DNA of 64,000 nucleotides from Acidobacteriota bacterium (GCA_016213785.1 JACQZQ010000088.1:1-64000), one strand, 5' to 3'; counted from the first letter of the stretch, positions 25,271 to 34,003 are shown. Program-made: numbers and translations. Notes: generated from the sequence alone by a model not told the origin.

Positions 25271-26139
25271 TACTTATTAGAATCACTCCAGTGTTTGTAA
25301 ATTTCTTTTACGCCCTCTTGCCAATTAGGTAAAGGTAATAAACCTAGTTCTTCAGATAATAAACATTCTAAAGCGCTATAACGGGGGCGAAGCGCAGGAA
25401 GTCCTAAATCTGGATAGTCAACAATGGTAAGCAAATCTTTTTCTAGCCCTACCATTTCAATTGCTAAACAAGCAAACTCATACCATGAAACTATGTCACC
25501 GCTACTAGTTACTTGATAAATTCCTGAATGCTTTTTATCAATAATTTCACTTAATCTAATTACAAGATCTGGTAAATAAGTGGCTTGACTAACAGGATAA
25601 TTACATACTTTAAGTCTATTGCCTGTTTTTTTAGCATTATCTAAATAGTCAAAAATTTTACTCCCAAAATTATTTCCACCTATACCAAAAAGCCTTGCAA
25701 CACGAACAATAAAATAATTATCTGTTGCTAAGATAACAGCATTTTCACCTAAGTATTTAGAACGACCATAAGCTGAAATAGGGCTAGCTGGATCTTTAAT
25801 AGTGTAAGGACTTGTTTTTTTCCCATCAAAAACATAGTCTGTACTAATATGCATAAGATATGCACCAACAGATTTAGCTTGGCTAGCAAGATTTTCTGGG
25901 CCAATAATGTTAGCTTTTTCTGCGCTAGACCAGTCAGTCTCGCAAGCATCTACCCTAGCCATTGCAGCACAATTAATTATTACAGTAGGAAAAAAACCTT
26001 TAACCGCTTTTTCTACACTAGTTTTATCACTTATATCTAATTCTTGACGAGTAAAGGCTTTAACCTCTGCTTTTTCTTGAAAATATTTTGCTACAGCTTT
26101 TCCTAATAATCCACCTGCTCCTGTAACTAAAACTCTCAT
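25270..26139 (-). CDS. rfbD: dTDP-4-dehydrorhamnose reductase (RmlD/RfbD)
   Basis: 289 residues, extended SDR family: N-terminal NAD(P) motif VTGAGGLLGKAVAKYF, INCAAMARVDACETDW, HISTDYVFDGKKTSPY and the catalytic Y-x3-K in YGRSKYLGE. These are the RmlD landmarks. The enzyme makes dTDP-L-rhamnose for surface polysaccharides. No rmlA/B/C lies in the window. The downstream BtuF-like gene overlaps its stop. A GT2 and a methyltransferase lie just upstream on the same strand, in keeping with a surface-sugar locus. Confidence 0.9.
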   Translation of the reverse strand: MRVLVTGAGGLLGKAVAKYFQEKAEVKAFTRQELDISDKTSVEKAVKGFFPTVIINCAAMARVDACETDWSSAEKANIIGPENLASQAKSVGAYLMHISTDYVFDGKKTSPYTIKDPASPISAYGRSKYLGENAVILATDNYFIVRVARLFGIGGNNFGSKIFDYLDNAKKTGNRLKVCNYPVSQATYLPDLVIRLSEIIDKKHSGIYQVTSSGDIVSWYEFACLAIEMVGLEKDLLTIVDYPDLGLPALRPRYSALECLLSEELGLLPLPNWQEGVKEIYKHWSDSNK

Positions 26140-26180
26140 TTTACTCCCCTCAAAGAAAGTATAAACACATAGGTTTAGAC

Positions 26181-27266
26181 CTACCGTTGTATGGGCAAAC
26201 CCGTAGGTTTGCCTTTATCCTTACTTAATTTAACATAACGATAATAATCACTAGGATCATTTATTACCATAACCCAATTTTCTTTTGCCTGTTTAGAAAA
26301 AATCTCTGTTATCTCCTTATCTGAAACGACTTGAGCCAGTTTTTCTTTTTTTCTTAACACTAAAGCTTGTGGTAATAATCTTAGGGCATTATAAACAGTT
26401 TGCCAGTAAGCAATATCTAAACGTATAACTGCCTGTAAAAGCTTAAGTATAATCCAAAGAATATGGCTAATTAACCAAGTAGGATTATGTAAGTTTATCC
26501 AATGCATTAATAGGCGGTTACGTTCAGCAATAATTTGCACTTGACGAGAAGGGACTTTTTTACCTATTGTAGCGCTACTTCTATGATAAACAACACTTTT
26601 AGGCTCATAATAGATTTTCCAACCTCGTTTCCAAGCTCTATAACATAACTCTGCATCCTCCCAATAAAAAGGGCTTAATAGCTCACAAAACCCACCTATC
26701 TCTAATAATTTTACTCTATCAAAAGCGCTATAACCTCCACTAGCAATAAATGAATATAGCTTAGTATCTGGATTAGGTAATTTTAAACTAAAAACATCAT
26801 AATTTATAAATATATGCCAATGCCCTTTATGAAAATTACCTAATTTTCCTGCTCCATCAAAAAGATCACTTTCTAAACGATAAGCTTTAGAGCAAACTGC
26901 AAATACACTTAAGTCATCATTAAAGTGTTTTACTAAAGGGGCAATAGCATCTATTTCTACGCGAATATCATTATTTAACAAAAAGATTATGGGATATTTA
27001 GCGGCCAAAAAACCTTGATTAGTAGCTTTAGCAAATCCTTGGTTTTTTCCTAGAACTATTAATTTTATTTGTGCTTTATAGTTTGTTTCTAAATAATTTA
27101 CGCTATTATCTTGGCTACCGTCATCTACTATAATAATCTCTACTAGAGCATTATATTTCTCTTGATAATAGTTAGCTGCTTGTAAAACTGAGGGAAGGAA
27201 TTCTATTAAAAGTTTCTCTCCATTCCAATTAGGTATCACAATGCTAACATTTTGAAAACAAGTCAT
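26181..27266 (-). CDS. GT2-family glycosyltransferase (rhamnosyltransferase-like)
   Basis: 361 residues: NVSIVIPNWNGEKLLIEFLP, EIIIVDDGSQDNSVNYLET, VLGKNQGFAKATNQGF and FLLNNDIRVE (the D-x-D equivalent NND), then FDRVKLLEIGGFCELLSPFYWEDAEL. This is the GT-A fold of family 2, in the subgroup of rhamnosyltransferase-like enzymes. A C-terminal hydrophobic stretch (about 265-300) may associate with the membrane. Its ATG overlaps the stop of the methyltransferase (ATGA at 27263-27266). The acceptor is unknown; rfbD next door suggests a rhamnose context. Confidence 0.9.
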   Translation of the reverse strand: MTCFQNVSIVIPNWNGEKLLIEFLPSVLQAANYYQEKYNALVEIIIVDDGSQDNSVNYLETNYKAQIKLIVLGKNQGFAKATNQGFLAAKYPIIFLLNNDIRVEIDAIAPLVKHFNDDLSVFAVCSKAYRLESDLFDGAGKLGNFHKGHWHIFINYDVFSLKLPNPDTKLYSFIASGGYSAFDRVKLLEIGGFCELLSPFYWEDAELCYRAWKRGWKIYYEPKSVVYHRSSATIGKKVPSRQVQIIAERNRLLMHWINLHNPTWLISHILWIILKLLQAVIRLDIAYWQTVYNALRLLPQALVLRKKEKLAQVVSDKEITEIFSKQAKENWVMVINDPSDYYRYVKLSKDKGKPTGLPIQR

Positions 27267-27814
27267 TTAACTGTCTCCAAAATAGCTTGGATTTCTCGCC
27301 CTCTCATAATAAAAGCTAAGTATTCTTCCCAGAATTTGCGAAAAACTCTACAACGAGGATGAATATTAACTGCATTGATTAAGAACTCTACACCTAGTAG
27401 TTTCCATAGATTTAACATGGTTACTTTAACAGAAACTATATTAAATTTAGTAGAACTGGCATAATAATCTGCTGCATGTCCTACGGTAAAATACTCAAAA
27501 CTATAAGCACTAAAGTGCCATCTATGGGTAGGATCTCGCCAAGAATTAGAGTAGGAATAATGAGGAGTGTTGATATAAACTTTTGCCCCAGGTTTAGAGA
27601 TTCTATGAAGTTCATCCATAAAGCGACTAACTGATTCTACATGCTCAATAACATGACGAGCATAGATTTCATCAAAACTATTATTTTCAAAAGGATATGG
27701 GAACTCTTCTAGATTGTGGATAACATCAACTCCTTCAACAGGAAAACGATCTAGCCCAATCGCTCCTTTAACTTTATTACGTCCACAACCAAGATCAAGT
27801 ACTTTTTTTTCCAT
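27263..27814 (-). CDS. Class I SAM-dependent methyltransferase
   Basis: 183 residues: VLDLGCGRNKVKGAIGLDRF (motif I), VDVIHNLEEFPYPFENNSFD and EIYARHVIEHVESVSRFMDE (the 'post-I/II' region of methyltransferase type 11), then KPGAKVYINTPHYS. It is typical of sugar or lipid methyltransferases in polysaccharide loci. It is coupled to the GT2 gene by a four-base overlap and follows kptA by nine bases. The substrate is not deducible. Confidence 0.88.
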   Translation of the reverse strand: MEKKVLDLGCGRNKVKGAIGLDRFPVEGVDVIHNLEEFPYPFENNSFDEIYARHVIEHVESVSRFMDELHRISKPGAKVYINTPHYSYSNSWRDPTHRWHFSAYSFEYFTVGHAADYYASSTKFNIVSVKVTMLNLWKLLGVEFLINAVNIHPRCRVFRKFWEEYLAFIMRGREIQAILETVK

Positions 27815-27823
27815 GTTTACTAG

Positions 27824-28369
27824 CTAGATTTTCTTTAAGTATTGTGGAGGAACATTATCAGTTAACCAAACTCCATTATCTGAACAATAAAAGGTATGTC
27901 CTGCCTTTTGCATAGCGCTTGTATCTACAGCAAAAACTAAAGGTTTACCATGTCTAGTACCAACATTATTTGCAGTAGAAATATCTTTTGATAAATGTAC
28001 ATGGTGGCGTGACATTTTTTGTAGACCAATAGACTTAATAGACTCTAAATTTTTCTCTGCTGTCCCATGATAGAGGGTTGGAGGTGGAATTTTTGGCTCT
28101 AATTGAAGGTCTATTTCTACGCTATGGCCTTGGTTAGCACGTATTTGTGTACCTGTTGGATCAAAGGAAAACCGTTTTTTACTATTTTTTTCTACTACCT
28201 CTTCAAGCTGTTCTCTAGTGATAGGAAAACTTTTCTTTTTACAAGCAGCAAGTAGGTCATCTACCATAACCCAGCCACCAAGAGCCAGACTTAAGCCTAG
28301 ACTCTCAGGTTCATGACGGAGGTATTTGCTTAGGAATTTACTTATTCTAACTAATTGCTTTTCTTCCAT
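27824..28369 (-). CDS. kptA: RNA 2'-phosphotransferase (Tpt1/KptA family)
   Basis: 181 residues: ISKFLSKYLRHEPESLGLSL, KKRFSFD, IRANQGHS, PPTLYHGT and HHVHLSKD. The Arg18-His19-Arg66-Arg121 positions match the catalytic R-H-R-R quartet of Tpt1 enzymes. The family removes an internal RNA 2'-phosphate using NAD+, via ADP-ribosylation. Bacterial members have no known tRNA-splicing duty, and some ADP-ribosylate RNA or DNA ends. It lies nine bases before the methyltransferase gene on the same strand, though a functional link to sugar genes is not evident. Confidence 0.95.
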   Translation of the reverse strand: MEEKQLVRISKFLSKYLRHEPESLGLSLALGGWVMVDDLLAACKKKSFPITREQLEEVVEKNSKKRFSFDPTGTQIRANQGHSVEIDLQLEPKIPPPTLYHGTAEKNLESIKSIGLQKMSRHHVHLSKDISTANNVGTRHGKPLVFAVDTSAMQKAGHTFYCSDNGVWLTDNVPPQYLKKI

Positions 28370-28512
28370 AAACTTATGTAAATTTACTTTTATTGATTAA
28401 ATAATTTTAATTATCTAAACCGGTTAGTTTACAAAGTATTAAGTCTGGTGTAAAGCAAAGATTTTAGTGTTATATAGAGTTTTTAATTTATTAAAAATGG
28501 TTTTAAAAATAA

Positions 28513-28561
28513 TTAACCCACAGCCAGTTTTAGCAAATCTAAAAAAATAGCTGTGGGTTAA
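28513..28561 (-). terminator. Long-stem hairpin after the M50-like gene
   Basis: A perfect 12-base-pair inverted repeat TTAACCCACAGC / GCTGTGGGTTAA encloses a 25-base loop. On the minus strand it is followed by TTATTTTTAAAA. It lies 16 bases past the stop of the gene at 28577. The rest of 28370-28576 holds no gene. Confidence 0.65.
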
Positions 28562-28576
28562 AGTTGTTGAAATTAA

Positions 28577-29431
28577 TTACTTAGCAAGTATTTTCCCTTT
28601 AGTTGCTGCACGATGATGCATAAATAAAGCACCTGTTAAAATTACTAATGAAATAAAGCCCCAAAAGCTAGCCCAGAAAATAGCAGGTATTCCTGTTGCC
28701 ATAAACATTCCTTGAGCATCAGAGTGAGTAGAAGAGGCGGCAGAAATAAACCATAAGGTCTTTATATCAACTAAAGCATTTAAGCAGCTTTGTATTGCAA
28801 GAAAACTTAAAAAGAAATGAGCGCCACGTGCAGGTAAAAACTTAGCCGCTAGGAAAAGTACTGCGGTAAGTGTAAGACCTGCAATCCAGCCAAATAAGTT
28901 ATTTGTAATAGCTAAAAAAGCTATAAGAGTAAAAAAAGTAGCTACTCCGCCTGTGCTTAATGCTACTTTAAGACTTTGAGACATATCTGGTTTAGCAAAA
29001 AGCAGTAAACCAATAGAGGTTAAAACAATTGTTAGAAAGAATGCAGTATAGCCAACACCTATAAAAAATACTGTTACGCCTAAAACAGCAACAGCTAGAA
29101 AAGCTAAAATCCTTTTAGCGCTCTCTTCTTTATGACAAAGAATTAAAAGCAATGCTCCAAAAATCGTGCTCCCTAAATATCCTGCGCTATAGGTAACTAT
29201 AGCGCTACCACCTAAAACGTAAGTAACACCACTTGTATCAGGATTAATTGTCATGCCTGAAACGCTACCTAAGGTTAACCAGCCAGCTAAAGCATGACAA
29301 GTTTCATGTACATAAGTAACAAATAAATTAAATGGATAGAGTAATAATTTGCCTTGTGGAATAATATTAATAAAAACTGTTGCAAGGGAAGCAAGCAGCA
29401 AAAGCTTGAAGCTACCTTTTGATTCTTTCAT
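28577..29431 (-). CDS. M50B-like membrane metalloprotease
   Basis: 284 residues, nearly all hydrophobic, with about seven membrane helices. The zinc motif H42-E-T-C-H46 (YVHETCHALAGWLTLGSV) lies at the end of the second helix, followed by a G-S-V-x-G-M-T-I strand, as in M50B peptidases. A distal Asp for the zinc is not obvious: TSGVTYVLGG precedes helix three, and LVDIK (about 228) is the only candidate seen. Family members act in the membrane on anchored regulators or as unknown proteases. It is transcribed alone and divergently from the DUF2723 gene. Confidence 0.75.
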   Translation of the reverse strand: MKESKGSFKLLLLASLATVFINIIPQGKLLLYPFNLFVTYVHETCHALAGWLTLGSVSGMTINPDTSGVTYVLGGSAIVTYSAGYLGSTIFGALLLILCHKEESAKRILAFLAVAVLGVTVFFIGVGYTAFFLTIVLTSIGLLLFAKPDMSQSLKVALSTGGVATFFTLIAFLAITNNLFGWIAGLTLTAVLFLAAKFLPARGAHFFLSFLAIQSCLNALVDIKTLWFISAASSTHSDAQGMFMATGIPAIFWASFWGFISLVILTGALFMHHRAATKGKILAK

Positions 29432-29496
29432 AATAAACTTCCTTTCATTTCAATAAATTTATGTTAGCTAAATTCAAATATTTTTAATAGCAAAAG

Positions 29497-31626
29497 ATGA
29501 GTCATTCTAAAAAAAAATCCAGCAAAGATAAAAACCTTATTCAAGAAGAGCAAATATCTTCTGATATTAAAACTCCTGAACCCAATAACGAATCTATTAG
29601 CCAAAAGAATTCAAAATTTTTCCTAGCTTTATTAACATTTTTTATAGCTTTAGGCGGCTATTTACTAACTTTTGCCCGTACAGTGACTTTAGTTGATAGC
29701 GGAGAACTTATTCTTGCTAGCGCTAAACTAGGCGTTGCTCATCCACCAGGTTTTCCACTTTATACAATTTTAGGCTACATATTCTCTAAAATACCTTTAG
29801 GCTCTTTTGCTTCAAGAGCAAGTTTTATGTCTAGTGTTTTTGCTGCTTTAACAAGCGCTGTTTTAACTCTAATTGCTATAAATGTTCTTGAAGTTTTTAC
29901 GAGCCAACATAAAGATAATAAGAAAAATAGTCCTAATAATCCTAAAAAAGCTCCTATTAGTAGTTTGTCGTTATTTGCTATCTTTAAGCAATTAATGCCT
30001 TTAACTGTAGGTTTAACTTTTGCATTTTCCACTACATTTTGGTTTTATGCTTCTGTAGCTGAAGTTTATACATTAAATATTTTTATCTTAAGCATAGTTA
30101 TTTATTTAATGTTAGAGTGGTATAAATTAAAACGAAGAGGTGAGAATAAAGATATATTAATTCCAATAGCTGCATTAGTTTATGGCCTAGCTTTAGGAGT
30201 TCACCATGTCACAATCCTACTTACTTTGCCTGCTATTGCCTTTTTAGTAGTACATACTGCAAAATTTAATTATTTACTTTCCCGACCAGTAAAAATAGCT
30301 TTTATTACTGTATTAATAGGCTTTTCAATCTATATTTATCTGCCTGTAGCAGCTTCTCAAAATCCTATTATTAATTGGGGCGCGCCTATTTCTTTAGATA
30401 AGTTTTATTGGCATATTTCAGCTAAACAATATCGAAGCAATCTCTCTCTTAATCCTGATACAATGATCCGGGAGTTCAAATATTTTATCGAGCTTTTATT
30501 TTGGCAGTTTACCCCACTAGGATTAATAATTGCTCTTTTTGGATTAGAACGGCTTTGGAAATCACACCAAAGCCTTTTTTATTTAGTCTCTTTAATTGTC
30601 TTCTTTGACGTTGCTTATTCAATAAGCTATGAAATAGCCGAAGATAAAGATGCTTATTATTTAACAACTAATTTTGCTCTAGCAATTGCTATAAGTGCCG
30701 GATTAATAGGGCTTTTTGAAAAACTTGCCCAAAAAGCAAAGCCATTTGCTTTCTTAGCACTTGCAGTTTTACTTTCCTTGTTTGTTTTAAATTTTGCTAC
30801 CCACTATTTTAAGAACAATAAACGTAACTATTTAATAGCCAAGGACTTTGTAGAAAATACTATGGCAAGTGTAGAGCCTAATGGCCTACTGCTAACCCTA
30901 GAGTGGCAATTCTATTCTCCATATCTTTATATGAGACATTTAGAGAATTTCCGACGCGACGCAATTGTAGTAGATGTAAATTTGCTTAGACGCTCTTGGT
31001 ATATTAATAACTATCTTAAGCAAGAGTACCCTGAAATGATGCAAGCTTGTGCTAAAGAAACTAATGATTTTATGAAAAATCTACAGCTGTTTGAAGAAGA
31101 TAAACCTTATGATGTTGTAGGCATTAATCAAACATTTTCTCAATTAATAAATGCTTTTATTAAGTATAATATTTCTCGTCATGCGGTTTATATTACTCTA
31201 CCAATAGATCCACCTGATATTGGGAAAGAATATAATTGGGTTCCACAAGGGTTAACAATGCGCTTTTTTACTGATCAAAACTTTCATCCTGAACCTGTGC
31301 CAAACTTACAACTAAGAGGTTTACTAGATGGCTCTACTTACTTAGATGAAGTTGCACAAGAAAAAATTTTACCAGCTTACGCACTAATGCTTACTAATAG
31401 AGCAAAGTATCTAAGCTTAGGTCAAAAATATGATGAAGCGATAGAATTATTACAACTCTCCTTAAAACTTAAACCTGATTTTGATCGAGCTTATCAATAT
31501 CTTGGGGATGTTTACTTAGGAAAAGGAAATAGAGCAGAAGCAGAGCTTTACTATCAGCTAGCTCTACAAATTAATCCTGAAAACCAAGCAGTAAAAATGG
31601 CTTTAGATAAGTTAAGAGCAAATTAA
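29497..31626 (+). CDS. DUF2723 multi-spanning protein with C-terminal TPRs (protein O-mannosyltransferase-like)
   Basis: 709 residues. A charged cytoplasmic N-terminus (1-40) precedes about eleven membrane helices with the DUF2723 signature TLVDSGELILASAKLGVAHP, then PGFPLYTILG, where the acidic pair sits as in GT-C mannosyltransferases. The central part includes LGVHHVTILLTLPA, and a soluble portion follows (about 430-600). Two TPRs end the protein (YDEAIELLQLSLKLKPDFDR and YLGKGNRAEAELYYQLALQI). The domain is widespread in Bacteroidota and Acidobacteriota, and glycan transfer is inferred, not shown. The gene is convergent with the crotonase-like gene, whose end is 11 bases away. Confidence 0.88.
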   Translation: MSHSKKKSSKDKNLIQEEQISSDIKTPEPNNESISQKNSKFFLALLTFFIALGGYLLTFARTVTLVDSGELILASAKLGVAHPPGFPLYTILGYIFSKIPLGSFASRASFMSSVFAALTSAVLTLIAINVLEVFTSQHKDNKKNSPNNPKKAPISSLSLFAIFKQLMPLTVGLTFAFSTTFWFYASVAEVYTLNIFILSIVIYLMLEWYKLKRRGENKDILIPIAALVYGLALGVHHVTILLTLPAIAFLVVHTAKFNYLLSRPVKIAFITVLIGFSIYIYLPVAASQNPIINWGAPISLDKFYWHISAKQYRSNLSLNPDTMIREFKYFIELLFWQFTPLGLIIALFGLERLWKSHQSLFYLVSLIVFFDVAYSISYEIAEDKDAYYLTTNFALAIAISAGLIGLFEKLAQKAKPFAFLALAVLLSLFVLNFATHYFKNNKRNYLIAKDFVENTMASVEPNGLLLTLEWQFYSPYLYMRHLENFRRDAIVVDVNLLRRSWYINNYLKQEYPEMMQACAKETNDFMKNLQLFEEDKPYDVVGINQTFSQLINAFIKYNISRHAVYITLPIDPPDIGKEYNWVPQGLTMRFFTDQNFHPEPVPNLQLRGLLDGSTYLDEVAQEKILPAYALMLTNRAKYLSLGQKYDEAIELLQLSLKLKPDFDRAYQYLGDVYLGKGNRAEAELYYQLALQINPENQAVKMALDKLRAN

Positions 31627-31636
31627 TTTTATTTTA

Positions 31637-32215
31637 TTAAGTCAATTTGTTAGGAAAATTTGGTGGGCGTTTTTCTAAAAAAGCTTGCATTCCTTCTTTT
31701 TGATCAGGATGAGTAAACCTTAGAGCAAAAACATATCTTTCTAAAATTTCTGCTTGAGCATTAGCTAAATGTGGCATACGCTCGGTTAAGTCTAAGGCTA
31801 GCTCTATAGCGCTTAAACTCAAATTTGATAAGCGTTCTACTTGTTTTTGAAAAGTCTCCTCAGTGTATATTTCATTTACTAATCTTAAACAACATAGTTC
31901 TTCTGCCCTATATTCATTACTACCTAGTAATAATTCTAGCGCATTAGCATAGCCTACTCGTTTTACAAGCAAGGCAAAATTTTTTGGCAGTTCCTTTTCA
32001 AATAAGTTTTTTATCTCTCTAAAATCAAAAATACTTTTAGCGCTAGCATAAATTAAAGGAAAAGCAAGTAAATCTAAAATCTCAGAAAAAGTAAAACTCC
32101 CTTCTAAATAAGCCATTAAAGGAATTTGTGTAAAATAATCTACTTCTTTTAGGTTTTGATAGGAAACAAGTTGATTATCTGTAACAAGAATTAGTTTTTT
32201 CATAGATAATGACAT
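31637..32215 (-). CDS. Degenerate, shortened crotonase (enoyl-CoA hydratase-like) protein
   Basis: 192 residues against about 260 for normal family members. The C-terminus is clearly crotonase: FTHPDQKEGMQAFLEKRPPNF, and LVNEIYTEETFQKQVERLSN matches the end of the core. The N-terminal core is shrunken: the IAAVNGxAxGGG oxyanion-hole loop is replaced by IPLMAYLEGSFTFS, and the second oxyanion Gly and catalytic Glu pair are not seen. Catalysis is therefore doubtful, and it may be a relic or a structural protein. No frameshift is visible. The ATG has no clear ribosome site; MKK four codons in is an alternative start. Confidence 0.7.
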   Translation of the reverse strand: MSLSMKKLILVTDNQLVSYQNLKEVDYFTQIPLMAYLEGSFTFSEILDLLAFPLIYASAKSIFDFREIKNLFEKELPKNFALLVKRVGYANALELLLGSNEYRAEELCCLRLVNEIYTEETFQKQVERLSNLSLSAIELALDLTERMPHLANAQAEILERYVFALRFTHPDQKEGMQAFLEKRPPNFPNKLT

Positions 32216-32245
32216 TTTATAATAAAATTTTTCTAGAAATAGTGC

Positions 32246-32725
32246 TTAAGAAAAATATAATTTTAAGCGCTGATAAGTATTTTCTAACATTTCTGGCAAG
32301 ATTCTAGTTTCGCCTATTGTAGTAGTAAAATTAATATCTCCAAACCAACGTGGCAAAATATGCATATGAAGGTGTGCAGCAACCCCAGCACCAGCCGCTT
32401 GGCCTAAATTCATACCTAAATTAAAGCCTTGGGGTTTATATTCTTTTTCTAGAATAGACTGACAATGTTTTGTTAAATCCATTAATTCATCACTAGTTTC
32501 TTTAGGGAGTTCTGAAAGCAAGGAAAGGTGAGCAAAAGGAATAATTAAAAGATGTCCACTCATATAAGGATAAATATTAAGTACAACATAAGAGGTCTTA
32601 GCCCGGTGAAGAATAAAATTTTCCTGGTCAGAACTTTCACTAGCTAAACGACAAAAAACGCAGGTGACTTCTTTTTTAGCCCCAGTAACATATTGGTAGC
32701 GCCAAGGACTCCATTCACGATCCAT
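32246..32725 (-). CDS. HIT-family nucleotide hydrolase/phosphorylase
   Basis: 159 residues: MDREWSPWRYQYV at the N-terminus, a C-x-x-C (CVFC) zinc pair, LNIYPYMSGHLLIIPFAHLS, NLGQAAGAGVAAHLHMHILP with the histidine triad H-L-H-M-H, and a short C-terminal tail. This matches the branch of HIT proteins similar to AP4A phosphorylase/FHIT, cytoplasmic enzymes that act on dinucleoside polyphosphates or AMP-linked substrates. It lies 45 bases after the HU gene on the same strand. Confidence 0.92.
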   Translation of the reverse strand: MDREWSPWRYQYVTGAKKEVTCVFCRLASESSDQENFILHRAKTSYVVLNIYPYMSGHLLIIPFAHLSLLSELPKETSDELMDLTKHCQSILEKEYKPQGFNLGMNLGQAAGAGVAAHLHMHILPRWFGDINFTTTIGETRILPEMLENTYQRLKLYFS

Positions 32726-32770
32726 AATTTTTAATTGTTTTAATTTAGTAGAGTTTTAAGATTATTATAT

Positions 32771-33058
32771 TTAATTTTTGACTGAAGATTTTATTTTTTG
32801 TTTTAATTTAGAACTTGCACGAAAACTAACAGCTTTACGAGGAGGAATGTCTATAACTTCTCCTGTAGCAATATTTCTAGCCTTACGTGCTGCTCGGCTA
32901 GTAACAGAAAATATTCCAAACTTTCTCAGGTCTACTTTTTCACCAGAGCTAAGAGAGTTTGTTATAGTCTCTAGTATTTCAGTTACAACCCTAGTACTTT
33001 CTTGCTCTGTTAATTCTGTATCTTGTTTTACTAGTTCAATTAATTTTTTTTTATTCAT
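32771..33058 (-). CDS. HU/IHF-family DNA-binding protein
   Basis: 95 residues: KKKLIELVKQDTELTEQEST, KVDLRKFGIFSVTSRAARKA (the arm hairpin) and RNIATGEVIDIPPRKAVSFR with the usual Pro that bends DNA. The family's GRNPxTG reads ARNIATG, a mild divergence from HU. It is a nucleoid-bending dimer. A perfect 18-base palindrome lies 10 bases before the ATG and no Shine-Dalgarno sequence is visible, so expression may be controlled at that element. It follows the SOD gene on the same strand. Confidence 0.94.
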   Translation of the reverse strand: MNKKKLIELVKQDTELTEQESTRVVTEILETITNSLSSGEKVDLRKFGIFSVTSRAARKARNIATGEVIDIPPRKAVSFRASSKLKQKIKSSVKN

Positions 33059-33068
33059 AAAACCATAA

Positions 33069-33086
33069 AGGGCGCAATTGCGCCCT
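33069..33086 (-). promoter_or_regulatory. Perfect 18-bp palindrome before the HU start codon
   Basis: AGGGCGCAATTGCGCCCT reads identically on both strands. It is GC-rich in an AT-rich setting, lies 21 bases past the SOD stop and 10 bases before the HU ATG. As RNA it forms a nine-base-pair stem with almost no loop. It could terminate the SOD transcript or serve as a protein-binding operator for HU. Confidence 0.75.
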
Positions 33087-33107
33087 CTAATTAAAGACTT
33101 TAAGTAC

Positions 33108-33833
33108 TTAGCCTAGTTTAATACTAGCTACTTGTTCTAGTCGTTTGTTAACAACATCCCAGTTAACATTTTCCATAAAAGCTTTAATATAGTCTGCTAC
33201 AACTGGGCCAAATTGTCTTTGATAAGCATGTTCATACATATCCATTGCAAGAAGTGGGCGACCTAAAGCATAGTTTACTGAGTGATCATCTTGAGCAATG
33301 TTATGAAGTGAGCCATCTACTAAAGAATAAGTTAAAACTACCCAACCAGATCCACCAGCTAAAGAAGCCCCTGTGCCGCGAAATTCTGTTTCCCAATTTT
33401 CAACACTACCCCAAGCAGCCTTGATTGCATCAGAAACTTTACCAGCAGGTTTTCCATCACCACCAAGGTTATCAAAATAGTGCTCATGTAAAATAACAGA
33501 GTTCATCATAATAATTTGACGGCGTTTAAGTCCTGCACGTACAAAGGGAGGAGTATCTTTATTAAGAGTGGCAAGAGTTTGTTCTAGTTTATTTACAGCA
33601 CCAACAGTTCCAGTATAGTTTTTAGCATGATGATTAGTCATCATTACTTCGTCTAATCCTTTTAACTTTGAAGGGGCATAAGGAAGATCTTTTACTTTAC
33701 GAGTTCCAGCATAGGCCGGTGGTAAAGGATCTTGAATTGTAGTCCATCCGCTTACTTCGGGAACACTTTCTGCAATAGCAGCACCTACTGTTCCAAGAGT
33801 AATAGCTTTCATTATATCTCTTCTAGTTACCAT
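33108..33833 (-). CDS. Tat-exported Fe/Mn-type superoxide dismutase, divergent
   Basis: 241 residues. A twin-arginine signal (MVTRRDIMKAITLGTVGAA) predicts export in folded form. By eye alignment the four metal ligands are kept: His68 (TNHHAK), His118 (LHEHYF), Asp198 and His202 (AMDMYEHAY); the Gln in IAQDD is present too. Unlike ordinary SODs, the second-shell His30/Tyr34 positions (KHHQTYV) read KNYTGTV, and WEHAY reads YEHAY. Superoxide dismutation in the periplasm is likely but altered kinetics or another oxidative role are possible. The upstream region holds a clear terminator after rpsA. Confidence 0.85.
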   Translation of the reverse strand: MVTRRDIMKAITLGTVGAAIAESVPEVSGWTTIQDPLPPAYAGTRKVKDLPYAPSKLKGLDEVMMTNHHAKNYTGTVGAVNKLEQTLATLNKDTPPFVRAGLKRRQIIMMNSVILHEHYFDNLGGDGKPAGKVSDAIKAAWGSVENWETEFRGTGASLAGGSGWVVLTYSLVDGSLHNIAQDDHSVNYALGRPLLAMDMYEHAYQRQFGPVVADYIKAFMENVNWDVVNKRLEQVASIKLG

Positions 33834-33977
33834 GAAATTTCCTCCAAATAAATTTTAAGTTGTTGTAAGTTGTTCTATGATCTTATTTTAGATAATAAGT
33901 TTAGAGTCTTCGTAATTTACCTATTTACCAACAAACGCTGTTATTTGAAATGGCTAAAATATTTTAGCTAAAAGAAA

Positions 33978-34003
33978 AGAGCCTAGAAATCATTCCAAGC
34001 TCT
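33978..34003 (-). terminator. Rho-independent terminator after rpsA
   Basis: On the minus strand AGAGCTTGGAA pairs with TTCTAGGCTCT over 11 positions (two G-U pairs) around the loop TGAT, followed by TTTCTTTT. It lies 33 bases past the rpsA stop. Confidence 0.9.
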
